Shown here: in pieces, positions 27,524-36,126 of the stretch | Numbering within the stretch: the stretch's first letter is position 1 | Layout of the letters: every line of letters starts with the position of its first letter | Assembly: GCA_963169645.1 (NCBI GenBank) | Contig: CAUJCO010000013.1 | Location: 719,923 to 783,922 of the forward strand | Direction: 5' to 3' | Origin: Bacteroidota bacterium | GTDB taxonomy: Bacteria; Bacteroidota; Bacteroidia; Chitinophagales; JADIYW01 | DNA: 64,000 nucleotides | Translations under genes and position numbers: made by a program | The notes under the pieces: generated by a model | Database searches by the model: none | What the model was told of the DNA's origin: nothing | Seen by the model: only the letters and a program-made list of their open reading frames with translations

Positions 27524-30097
27524 ATGAAACAACTTATTCTATACATATTATTGTTTTTTACCATATCAGTGCATGCTCAATTTGAAGAGCATTTTACGGA
27601 TGGTGGTTTTAACATAAATCCACATTGGGACACTTTAGGTGTTGGTCATATAGTTGTAAATAATGTTTTAAACTTCCAAGCACCCAATGCTTCCGGTAAA
27701 GCAGCCATTGTTACAGCAGAAAATACAGGGCCAAGTGTGGAATGGAGCCTATACCTCCGTTTAGGTTTTCAGCCTTCTAATGATGATGCCGTAGATATCG
27801 TTTTAATGGCTGATGTGATGGATATTCGGAATAATTTCAACGGCTATTTTGTTCGTATCGGACAAGATGGTACAAACGATGGATTGGATTTTTATAGAAA
27901 AGACGGAAGTAATAATATATTGCTAAAAAGCATGTTGGTTGGTGCTTTCCAAAATGGAATGGATGGCAATTTAAAAGTGATAAAAAACAACTTAGGTAAA
28001 TTTGTATTTTATTGGAAAGATGCAACGCAATCTAATTATACAGCAATTGACAGTTTACAAGAAACGACGTATTATACTGCACCTTATTTTGGGATGATAA
28101 CACAATATACCACTGCCTCGCAAGACAGCATTTGGTTTGATGATATTTATTCCATTACACTACCATTATTGCCAACAGATACTGTTGCTCCAGGTTTAAC
28201 ATCAGCCCAACTCATCCATAGTAAGCAAATAGATGTTTATTTTGATGAAGAAGTGGATTTGATTTCTGCCCAAAATACCAATAATTACACGCTTTCCGGA
28301 AATGGAACCCCAATTGCAGCTGTCCGAGATATTACAAACAAAAATTTAGTGCACTTAACGTTTTCAACTCGATTTGCATCTAACGCAACTTGTACACTTT
28401 CGGTACAATCTATCCAAGATACAATTGGAAATATAATGCAACTGCAAACAGCCGTTATTTCAACACCCTACTATGCACAACCAAACGATATATTGATAAA
28501 TGAGATTATGGTGAAACCTACTGCAACAATGGGTTTACCGAATAGACAATATATTGAACTTAAGAATACTACATCACAAACTATACGTTTACATAATTTC
28601 AAAATTAAGAATGCCAATTTATCAGATGGCTATATTGCACCAAATGGTTATGCCATTTTATGTTCCGTTTCTGATACTACATTGTTTAAACCCATTGGCA
28701 ACACCATAGGTGTAAATGGTTGGTCAACTTTATTCTCGAATGATGTGGTTTCGCTTATTACAGACGACCAAATCTTGATTGATTCCATAACCTATCTCGA
28801 TACATATTATCAAAATGTAATTAAGCAACAGGGCGGCTGGTCGTTGGAGTTATTACAAACGGCATATAATGGCAGTTGTGCTAAAGAAATATTCTGGGCT
28901 GCTTCAGAAGATAGTGATGGTGGTACTCCGGGGTTACCGAATCGTGCCGGCAACTTAATTCCGGAAGATGTACACGCAACCTATAGCTTGGTTTCTAATA
29001 CACAGTTGGATATAGAATTTGCGAAACCAATGGATGCTACACAAGTTCAAAATTTGAATAATTATGTTATCAGTAATGGTGTTGCAGTTCAATCAGTGCT
29101 TATCTTAAATCCAATAAATACAAAAGCAAGGTTGACATTAAGTGCAATCATCCAACCCAATATTATTCATACCTTCATTATCCGAGCTTTTTCAGGTTGT
29201 TTGCAATACCAACACGTAGCAGACACATTTGATATCGCTATTACGGATATTCCTGCTAATGGAGAAATTATCTTGAATGAGCTTTTATTTCAACCCAAAG
29301 GTGGTGGTGTTCAATTTGTTGAGTTATATAATGCCACCAACAAACTCTTTAAAATAAAAGATCTTAAAATAGCACAAGCCGATAAACTTACGGAGATAGA
29401 AACACAAGAAGCAGATTTGTCTTCCTTTTCAGGATATATTCATCCCAATGATTATGTTGTTTTATCGAATCAGAAAGCAATTGTGAACCAACAATATCCA
29501 ACCGCGATTCTGTCAAAAATGATAGATATTCCATTGCCGAACTACGACGAAACAGAAGATATTGTATTGGTTAAAAATGCAAATGATGCGATATTAGATA
29601 AATTACATTACAATAAAGATTGGCATTTTCCTTTATTAAATTCTACCAGCGGTGTTTCGTTAGAGCGAACCGATTTTGCGATGCCAACACAACAAAAAAG
29701 AAATTGGCATTCGGCGGCAGAAGAAGTGGGTTATGGAACACCTACGCTACTCAATTCAACCAATAGCTACCATTTAGATGGCAATGTTCATATAGTGCCG
29801 GAAGTTTTTTCACCGGACGGCGACGGAATAGATGATGAAGCAAAAATTACATATTCGTTTGATGATCCCGGAAGCGTAGTGAATGTATATTTATATGCAG
29901 CTGATGGCAGATTAGCAAATCATCTAGTAAGAAATGAAACAATCTGGAATGAAGGTGTTTTTATTTGGGATGGAAACGATGAAAATGGAAACAAAAAAGA
30001 TGTAGGAATTTATTTCCTTGTATTTGAACGAAAAACACCGGAAGGCGATAAAATAGTGTATAAACGTAAATGTGTATTGGCTGCAAGGTTGAATTAA
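27524..30097 (+). CDS. Secreted lamin-tail-domain surface protein
   Basis: Exported protein of about 857 aa. ATG 27524 begins a signal peptide (MKQLILYILLFF then SVHAQ, cleavage after about 19). The N-terminal part looks like a concanavalin-type domain. Two Ig-like/Big_5-type segments (IDVYFDEEVD; LDIEFAKPMD) alternate with two lamin-tail domains (ILINEIMVKP about 330, EIILNELLFQP about 588). The C-terminus (VFSPDGDGIDDEAKI to the end) is a FlgD/CHU-C-like beta-sandwich often found on cell-surface proteins of gliding Bacteroidota. Attachment through a type IX system is possible, but a typical sorting domain is not clear. Confidence 0.75.
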   Translation: MKQLILYILLFFTISVHAQFEEHFTDGGFNINPHWDTLGVGHIVVNNVLNFQAPNASGKAAIVTAENTGPSVEWSLYLRLGFQPSNDDAVDIVLMADVMDIRNNFNGYFVRIGQDGTNDGLDFYRKDGSNNILLKSMLVGAFQNGMDGNLKVIKNNLGKFVFYWKDATQSNYTAIDSLQETTYYTAPYFGMITQYTTASQDSIWFDDIYSITLPLLPTDTVAPGLTSAQLIHSKQIDVYFDEEVDLISAQNTNNYTLSGNGTPIAAVRDITNKNLVHLTFSTRFASNATCTLSVQSIQDTIGNIMQLQTAVISTPYYAQPNDILINEIMVKPTATMGLPNRQYIELKNTTSQTIRLHNFKIKNANLSDGYIAPNGYAILCSVSDTTLFKPIGNTIGVNGWSTLFSNDVVSLITDDQILIDSITYLDTYYQNVIKQQGGWSLELLQTAYNGSCAKEIFWAASEDSDGGTPGLPNRAGNLIPEDVHATYSLVSNTQLDIEFAKPMDATQVQNLNNYVISNGVAVQSVLILNPINTKARLTLSAIIQPNIIHTFIIRAFSGCLQYQHVADTFDIAITDIPANGEIILNELLFQPKGGGVQFVELYNATNKLFKIKDLKIAQADKLTEIETQEADLSSFSGYIHPNDYVVLSNQKAIVNQQYPTAILSKMIDIPLPNYDETEDIVLVKNANDAILDKLHYNKDWHFPLLNSTSGVSLERTDFAMPTQQKRNWHSAAEEVGYGTPTLLNSTNSYHLDGNVHIVPEVFSPDGDGIDDEAKITYSFDDPGSVVNVYLYAADGRLANHLVRNETIWNEGVFIWDGNDENGNKKDVGIYFLVFERKTPEGDKIVYKRKCVLAARLN

Positions 30098-30158
30098 TAG
30101 TTTTAGAAACACAACATCTACTATTTTCTCATTATATTTATTTTTTAATTGTTAGGAT

Positions 30159-31940
30159 ATGATGCTCAAGCATTCGTGGAAAATAGTTGGTATTATGCTA
30201 AGTTGCGTAGTGTGGTTGTATGCTTGTAAATGCAATCAAGAAGGCAATGCAGTAGAAATTGAAAAGACCATCGAAATACCAAAAGATGAAATCGAATTTC
30301 AACAAAACATGTCCACTGTTTTGCATGATTACGTTCCAACATTACGTACCATCCAAAATGATAGTACACAGTATGTTAGTTGGCACGCAGCCGTAAAAGA
30401 AATCTACCAACAAAATAATTATACATCTCTTTGGTTGAGTGCGAATGGTTTGTCGCCCAAAGGAAAAGAAATGATGCACGTATTAGGTAATGCAGAATTT
30501 TTAGCATTAAACAAAGACTTGTATCAGTACGAACAGCTTTTACACATTAAAGATTCTATTTTAAAAATTCTTCCTACTGTTGATTTTAATTTATGCAAAC
30601 AATTAGAAGTTGGATTAACACGCTCTTTTTTCCAAATGGCATTACATATCGACCATGGAATGTTTGCTGATACTATCCAAGGCATTCAATCTAATTTTTG
30701 GAAAAGTAAAGATGCATACATCGCACTGTTGAATAAAACCAAAACAGATTCCATTTTTCAAACCTTATCTACTTTAGAACCGAACAATCCATTGTATAAT
30801 AGATATATGAAAGCCTTGCGTGCATTTGTTGCTAAAAACAATATTTCTTCTAATCCTATTTCGATTCGTAATCCCAAAACAGATTCATTAGGTGCAGTTG
30901 AAGATACGCGAAAAGCATTGGTATATCATCATTATTTAGTGGATTCGATGAAGATGTTTGATGCGGCCTATTTGGATGCATTAAAACAATTTCAAAAAGA
31001 TAATAATTTAAATGGTGATGGTGTGATTGGTGCAGCCACCATCAAAGCATTGGAACGCGATAATGCTAAAAAATTCCAACTTTTAGCCATTAATGCAGAT
31101 CGTTGGCGTAAAGAGCAAATTAAAGAATTACCGGAACGATATGTGTGGGTGAATTTGCCTTCTTACCGATTAAAAATAATAGAAAAAGATACGTTGCGAT
31201 TAGAGAAACGTGTGGTGATAGGAAAATCAAATTTAAAAAATGAAACACCTATTTTAGAAAGTGCCATCAACCAGATTGTATTATGGCCAACTTGGAGTGT
31301 GCCACAAAGCATCATCAAACATGAAATGAAAAGTTTTAAAGGCTATGTGGTTACCAAAAATAACGGATGGACAAGTGTAGTGCAGCCACCCGGACCGAGA
31401 AATGCATTGGGCGTAGTGAAGATTTTATTCCCGAATAAATATTCTGTCTATATTCACGACACGCCTACGAAAGCTACGTTTAATGCCGATTTTAGAGCGG
31501 CGAGCCATGGTTGTGTGCGATGTCAAGAGCCATTGGAAGTTGCTGCAGCATTAATGTCTATGGATACGTTTAGAATGGATTATGATTCATTAGTCGCATT
31601 GAAAGATGCGAAAATTGCTACGCGAACATTTAGATTGAAAAAACCGGTTCCGGTGTATTTTAGATATTTTACGGCAGAAGCCGATTTTAAAGGTGATGTA
31701 AAATTTTATGCAGATGTCTATAATCGCGATAAGCAACTGATTAATTACATTTTTAACGGAAAACAACCGCATAAATTAACCAAAGAAGAAATACGCGAAA
31801 AACAAATAGCAGATTCCATCGCCATTATTAAAAAGAAAATAAAAGATTCTATTGCTGCGGATATAAAATTAAAAGCAGCACAAGAAAAACTAACTACTAC
31901 AATAGCACCTCAACCAGATACAACAATTGTAAATCCATGA
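30159..31940 (+). CDS. Murein L,D-transpeptidase, YcbB-like
   Basis: 593 aa. A lipoprotein-type signal with LYAC precedes the mature part. The scaffold domain (about 60-230) is followed by a peptidoglycan-binding domain around FQKDNNLNGDGVIGAATIKA (about 284-303) and a YkuD catalytic domain with IHDTPTKATF and the active-site ASHGCVRC (Cys452). It makes 3-3 cross-links between peptidoglycan stems in the periplasm. The C-terminal tail after about 520 is Lys-rich. The defence cassette begins about 200 bp downstream. Confidence 0.9.
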   Translation: MMLKHSWKIVGIMLSCVVWLYACKCNQEGNAVEIEKTIEIPKDEIEFQQNMSTVLHDYVPTLRTIQNDSTQYVSWHAAVKEIYQQNNYTSLWLSANGLSPKGKEMMHVLGNAEFLALNKDLYQYEQLLHIKDSILKILPTVDFNLCKQLEVGLTRSFFQMALHIDHGMFADTIQGIQSNFWKSKDAYIALLNKTKTDSIFQTLSTLEPNNPLYNRYMKALRAFVAKNNISSNPISIRNPKTDSLGAVEDTRKALVYHHYLVDSMKMFDAAYLDALKQFQKDNNLNGDGVIGAATIKALERDNAKKFQLLAINADRWRKEQIKELPERYVWVNLPSYRLKIIEKDTLRLEKRVVIGKSNLKNETPILESAINQIVLWPTWSVPQSIIKHEMKSFKGYVVTKNNGWTSVVQPPGPRNALGVVKILFPNKYSVYIHDTPTKATFNADFRAASHGCVRCQEPLEVAAALMSMDTFRMDYDSLVALKDAKIATRTFRLKKPVPVYFRYFTAEADFKGDVKFYADVYNRDKQLINYIFNGKQPHKLTKEEIREKQIADSIAIIKKKIKDSIAADIKLKAAQEKLTTTIAPQPDTTIVNP

Positions 31941-32145
31941 GTTAGCACTCATCCTAAAAGACCGACACAACCGACAATAAATGAACCGAAAAATGAAAGA
32001 CAAAATGCCAACCCTTCGCAAAATCAAAAGAGCTGCAACCAACCGCATAAGCCGACACAAATTGCAGCACATTTTATTTTGCCCCAACGCATCAGCAACA
32101 AACAGACAATAAATATAATAATTTTGAAGATTTAATAAAATAAAT
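31941..32145. other. Intergenic region before the restriction cassette, with imperfect hairpin
   Basis: 205 bp without a gene. It contains an imperfect palindrome at 32018-32082 and short motifs (GCCAAC 32007, CCGCATAAGCCGAC 32043, CCAACGCAT 32084) that recur after the cassette. Confidence 0.7.
32018..32082. repeat. Upstream boundary hairpin of the defence cassette
   Basis: Two 21-nt arms (32018-32038 and 32062-32082) match at 18 of 21 positions when one is reverse-complemented, with a 23-nt loop that carries CCGCATAAGCCGAC. The size, mismatch placement and loop motif parallel the hairpin at 39207-39272. Confidence 0.7.
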
Positions 32146-35100
32146 ATGGGACGTTCGACAGTACATTACGCAGACAATAAAACAAACAATGCTTTAAAAA
32201 AGCTACATAACAAGTTACGACCTGCTGGCACGCCAGTACAACGAGTTGAATACATTATTGAACTTTTATTGCTACGAATTTTTGAAACCAAAATAAAGCA
32301 AGACGAAGAATTTAGACCATTACGCAAACTCTTTTCGGCTGACTACAAATGGAAAAATCCAAAGAAAGGTGCTGATGCACCGGAAGAAACAAATGAAAAC
32401 CGCTTGTTCTCTTATTTGCCGACCGTTTCTAACGACCAAATTTTATCTGAACTCAACGACAACTTTTTTCCATTCTATTCAAGCATTTTAAGCAGTGCAA
32501 GACAAGTATTTGAAGGAAACTTACCCCAAAAAGTGCAAGACCAATTGGTTTTGATAGAAGAAGTATTCAGCAATTCCAATTTCACCAACAATGTAAACAG
32601 CGGAAACCTTGGTGAAGTAATCAGCATAGTTGCTAACGATATTGAAGAAGCACGGCTTTTGAAAACAGATCTTTTGGGTGATGCCATTGAATCGGCTTTG
32701 AGCGAAACAGGCGGAACAAAAGATGTTGGACTATTTAGAACACCTGACCACATTCGCCAATTTATGACGGCTATGATAGAGCCGACTTTTGACGACATAA
32801 TTTTTGACCCTGCTTGTGGTACTGGTGGTTTTTTGTTTGACGCTTTTGAATTTGTAATGCGAAGAGTGGACTCCGACCGCGAGTGGCCCGGTGAAAAAGC
32901 GCATTCCGAATTATCAGCTTGGTTTGACGAATATTTTAAGTTCAATCAATTGGAGTTTCCAAGCATTGAACAAACCACTCAATTTTATCGCAGTGGTGTT
33001 ACAGGAATAGAATATTTAGGAATGATACGCAAAATGGCGGCTATCAACTTTTATGTTCGAGGCTTAAACCCTGCCAATATTGAGCAAGGCGATAGTTTGG
33101 CGAAATACAGACCCGTAACCGACCACGAAAGCAAATCGGTTATTCTGGCTAATCCGCCATTTGGTGCACAACGCGACCAAGAAAGCTACCCTGATGTTTG
33201 GGGCGAATATTCCAAAGAATCAGAAACCACTATTTTGTTTGTGAAACTAATGTTTGAGCAACTAAAACCCGGGGGGAGATGTGCCGTTGTAGTTTCAGAG
33301 GGTTTTCATACTTGGGACCAGTTTAGCGCAAAGGCATTGCGTAAAATGTTGTTGGACGAAGCACAATTGAAAGCCGTAATTTCTTTACCACAAGGTTTGT
33401 TTGTAAGCAAAAGCGGACAAGGTCCCAAAACTTCTATTCTCATTTTTGAAAAAGGCGGAAAAACCGACTGGACTTGGTTTTACAAAATAACCAACGATGG
33501 CTATACCATGGGAACCAACCGCAAGGAGCAGAAAGGAAATCAACTCATTGAATGTTTAACCCTGTGGCACGAATATGTGAAACACGGCAAACAACCGCCT
33601 GAAACTAAAAATCAATTTTGTATTCCTGCCGAATGGATTAAAACGCTTGACCCACGCATTAAAGAAAAAATACGCACCGAAACCCGTGCCGATATGCAAG
33701 CCAAAGGCAAAATGGAACGAGCCAAAAAAGAAGCCGAACTTGATAAAAAGATAAAAGCAAAGAAAGCAACAGAAGCCGACAAGGAAATGGAGCTAAAAAC
33801 CTTTGACCAAATGCTGGAAAACCGCATACAGAACGAAATTGCCAAACGTATTGACAAGGCTCACAATTATTCCTTTAACCTTGCCAACTACAAAAGCACC
33901 ATAAGCGACAGCCAAATTGTTGAATGGACAGAAGCACTCAAACACATTCAGCCAAACGGTGCAACCACTTTGGAAGAAGTATATAAAAAACTGAATAACG
34001 GCAAACCCGAAAACATTTTACCCTATCTGCTAAAACTGAATCCAACTAATGCACTGGAAGCCGACATTGCACGGGAATATGTAAGCAATTTGGACAACGA
34101 CCTTATTGCAAAACATAAGGAGTTGAATGTGATTAAGGAGATTTTGAAAAGCGGGGCGAAGTATCCAATGGTAAAATTGAAAGACTATTTGATATTGAAT
34201 GAAAATAAAATTAAGCCAAACAAAAACCCAGATGTAAATTACAAAGTGCTTGGCGTAAGCAATGAAGTAGGCATTTTTCTAAACGAGAAATTACAAGCCG
34301 AAGAAACAAACCAAAGCTATTTTGTAGTAGCTAAAAATGAATTTTGCTACAACCCATACAGGATAAATGTTGGGAGTATTGGCTTAAATACCAACGATTA
34401 CGATAACCAAATCATAAGCGGTGCTTATATTGTATTTGCTTGCAAAGAAGATGAACTCAACCCAAAATATTTAGACACCCTTTTTAAAAGCAAAGGCTTT
34501 TTGAACTATGTAAACGACAAAGCCAATGGCGGAGTAAGAATGAACTTTAAGTTTGAAGATATGGAAGCTTGGGAAATTCCTTTGCCTTCTCTTGACGAAC
34601 AAAACGACATTGTTGCTCAAATTGAAAAACAAAAAGCGATTATTGATGGGGCGGAAAAGGTGTTGGGGAATTGGGAGGTAAAATATTCAACTGAAAATTG
34701 TGTGCAAAAATCATTAGGGAACATTATTGAATTACAAAGAGGACACGACCTTCCTATTTCTCAATTTATTGATGGTAAATATCCAGTTGTTGGCTCAAAT
34801 GGAATAATTGGTTTTCACAATGAATTTAAATATAAAGCTAATGGGGTTGTTACAGGTAGAAGTGGAACAATTGGTAAAGTTCATTATATTGAAAATGATT
34901 ATTGGCCACATAATACTTCACTTTTTGTAAAGGATTTTAAAGGAAATGAGCCGAAGTTTATTTACTATTTATTACAAACTATTGACTTAAAATCATTAGC
35001 AGAAAATAATACTGCTGTGCCGTCTTTGGATAGAAAAAATGCATATAAATTAAATGTTGAAATGCCAATTAACCTTACTACCCAACGCCAAATCGTTTCC

Positions 35101-35250
35101 GAATTAGATGCTCAAATGGAGGTATTAAACGGCTTACGCAAAATGAAAACCGCAGCCGAAAAGAAAATCGAGCAAATATTAGCCGATGTGTGGGGAGTGG
35201 AATTGGTTGAACCGGAAAAAGAATTAGCAGCAGAAGAGCAGGAAATATAA
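32146..35250 (+). CDS. Type I restriction-modification HsdM-HsdS fusion
   Basis: 1034 aa. The N-terminal helical HsdM region (about 1-180) is followed by the N6-adenine methylase core with SAM motif DPACGTGG (221-228) and catalytic NPPF (336-339). A highly charged coiled-coil-like stretch (about 505-590) precedes an HsdS half (about 660-1034) with two target-recognition domains and the conserved linker after each (PLPSLDEQNDIVAQIEKQ; TTQRQIVSELDAQM). It should both methylate and set the sequence specificity of the complex. HsdM and HsdS are normally separate genes. Codon use is richer in C-ending Asp/Asn codons than neighbours, suggesting transfer. Confidence 0.9.
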   Translation: MGRSTVHYADNKTNNALKKLHNKLRPAGTPVQRVEYIIELLLLRIFETKIKQDEEFRPLRKLFSADYKWKNPKKGADAPEETNENRLFSYLPTVSNDQILSELNDNFFPFYSSILSSARQVFEGNLPQKVQDQLVLIEEVFSNSNFTNNVNSGNLGEVISIVANDIEEARLLKTDLLGDAIESALSETGGTKDVGLFRTPDHIRQFMTAMIEPTFDDIIFDPACGTGGFLFDAFEFVMRRVDSDREWPGEKAHSELSAWFDEYFKFNQLEFPSIEQTTQFYRSGVTGIEYLGMIRKMAAINFYVRGLNPANIEQGDSLAKYRPVTDHESKSVILANPPFGAQRDQESYPDVWGEYSKESETTILFVKLMFEQLKPGGRCAVVVSEGFHTWDQFSAKALRKMLLDEAQLKAVISLPQGLFVSKSGQGPKTSILIFEKGGKTDWTWFYKITNDGYTMGTNRKEQKGNQLIECLTLWHEYVKHGKQPPETKNQFCIPAEWIKTLDPRIKEKIRTETRADMQAKGKMERAKKEAELDKKIKAKKATEADKEMELKTFDQMLENRIQNEIAKRIDKAHNYSFNLANYKSTISDSQIVEWTEALKHIQPNGATTLEEVYKKLNNGKPENILPYLLKLNPTNALEADIAREYVSNLDNDLIAKHKELNVIKEILKSGAKYPMVKLKDYLILNENKIKPNKNPDVNYKVLGVSNEVGIFLNEKLQAEETNQSYFVVAKNEFCYNPYRINVGSIGLNTNDYDNQIISGAYIVFACKEDELNPKYLDTLFKSKGFLNYVNDKANGGVRMNFKFEDMEAWEIPLPSLDEQNDIVAQIEKQKAIIDGAEKVLGNWEVKYSTENCVQKSLGNIIELQRGHDLPISQFIDGKYPVVGSNGIIGFHNEFKYKANGVVTGRSGTIGKVHYIENDYWPHNTSLFVKDFKGNEPKFIYYLLQTIDLKSLAENNTAVPSLDRKNAYKLNVEMPINLTTQRQIVSELDAQMEVLNGLRKMKTAAEKKIEQILADVWGVELVEPEKELAAEEQEI

Positions 35251-35260
35251 TTTTTAAAGT

Positions 35261-35296
35261 GGTCGAATTCGACCCCTTTAAACCCATCGAATTCGA
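35261..35296. promoter_or_regulatory. Twin palindromes, candidate operator
   Basis: The 14-bp palindrome GGTCGAATTCGACC (35261-35274) and a second TCGAATTCGA core (35287-35296) are spaced 24 bp centre to centre, 29 bp before the KilA-N gene. There is no T-run, so a terminator is unlikely. Confidence 0.45.
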
Positions 35297-35324
35297 GGGT
35301 ATTAGAAAATAAGTTTTTAAAATT

Positions 35325-36125
35325 ATGGCAAAGATTAGAATATTAGATACCGAAATCTCAATTGTAAAAGTAAATAAAGAAGATTATATCTGCATTACTG
35401 ATATGATTAAAGCAAAAGATGGAGACTTTTTTGTAACTGACTGGCTCAGAAATCGAAATACATTAGAGTACTTAGGCATTTGGGAACACGTAAACAATGA
35501 AAATTTTAATTATGGCGAATTCGCCACAATTAAAAGTAAATCGGGACTCAATAATTTTAAAATAAGTGTCAAAGAGTTTGTCGAAAAAACCAATGCAATT
35601 GGATTACAGGCAAAAGCAGGCAGATATGGCGGCACTTATGCTCATAAAGATATTGCCTTTGAATTTGCAATGTGGATTAGCCCGCAGTTTAAAGTGTATA
35701 TGGTTCGTGAATTCCAACGCCTCAAAGAAGAAGAGCAAAAGCAATTGGGCTGGAGCGCCAAACGAGAACTGGCAAAATTGAATTACCACATACATACTGA
35801 TGCCATTAAACAGAATTTAATACCCAAAGAATTATCACCGGCTCAAACCTCTGTTATTTATGCCAGCGAAGCCGATGTACTGAATGTGGCTTTATTTGGA
35901 ATGACTGCAAAACAATGGAGAGATGCCAATCCGGATTTAAAAGGCAATATAAGAGATTATGCAAGTATTAATGAACTGATATGCCTGAGCAATATGGAAA
36001 ATATTAACGCTGTTTTTATCAATGAAGGATTAAAGCAAAAAGACCGATTAATAAAACTTAATGCTATTGCAATTCAGCAAATGCAAATATTATTGGAAGT
36101 TGAAAACCGAAAATTATTGAAATAA
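35325..36125 (+). CDS. KilA-N domain protein
   Basis: 266 aa. The KilA-N domain spans about 1-140: ICITDMIKAKDGDFFVTDWL, LGIWEHVNNENFN, then TNAIGLQAKAGRYGGTYAHK and DIAFEFAMWISPQFKVYMV, all family landmarks. The domain is a DNA-binding module first known from phage and viral proteins. The C-terminal half (about 150-266) is a helical region often attached to it. It sits between hsdMS and hsdR, 1 bp before hsdR, so it is part of the operon. A regulatory or accessory role is inferred. Confidence 0.85.
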   Translation: MAKIRILDTEISIVKVNKEDYICITDMIKAKDGDFFVTDWLRNRNTLEYLGIWEHVNNENFNYGEFATIKSKSGLNNFKISVKEFVEKTNAIGLQAKAGRYGGTYAHKDIAFEFAMWISPQFKVYMVREFQRLKEEEQKQLGWSAKRELAKLNYHIHTDAIKQNLIPKELSPAQTSVIYASEADVLNVALFGMTAKQWRDANPDLKGNIRDYASINELICLSNMENINAVFINEGLKQKDRLIKLNAIAIQQMQILLEVENRKLLK

Positions 36126-36126
36126 T

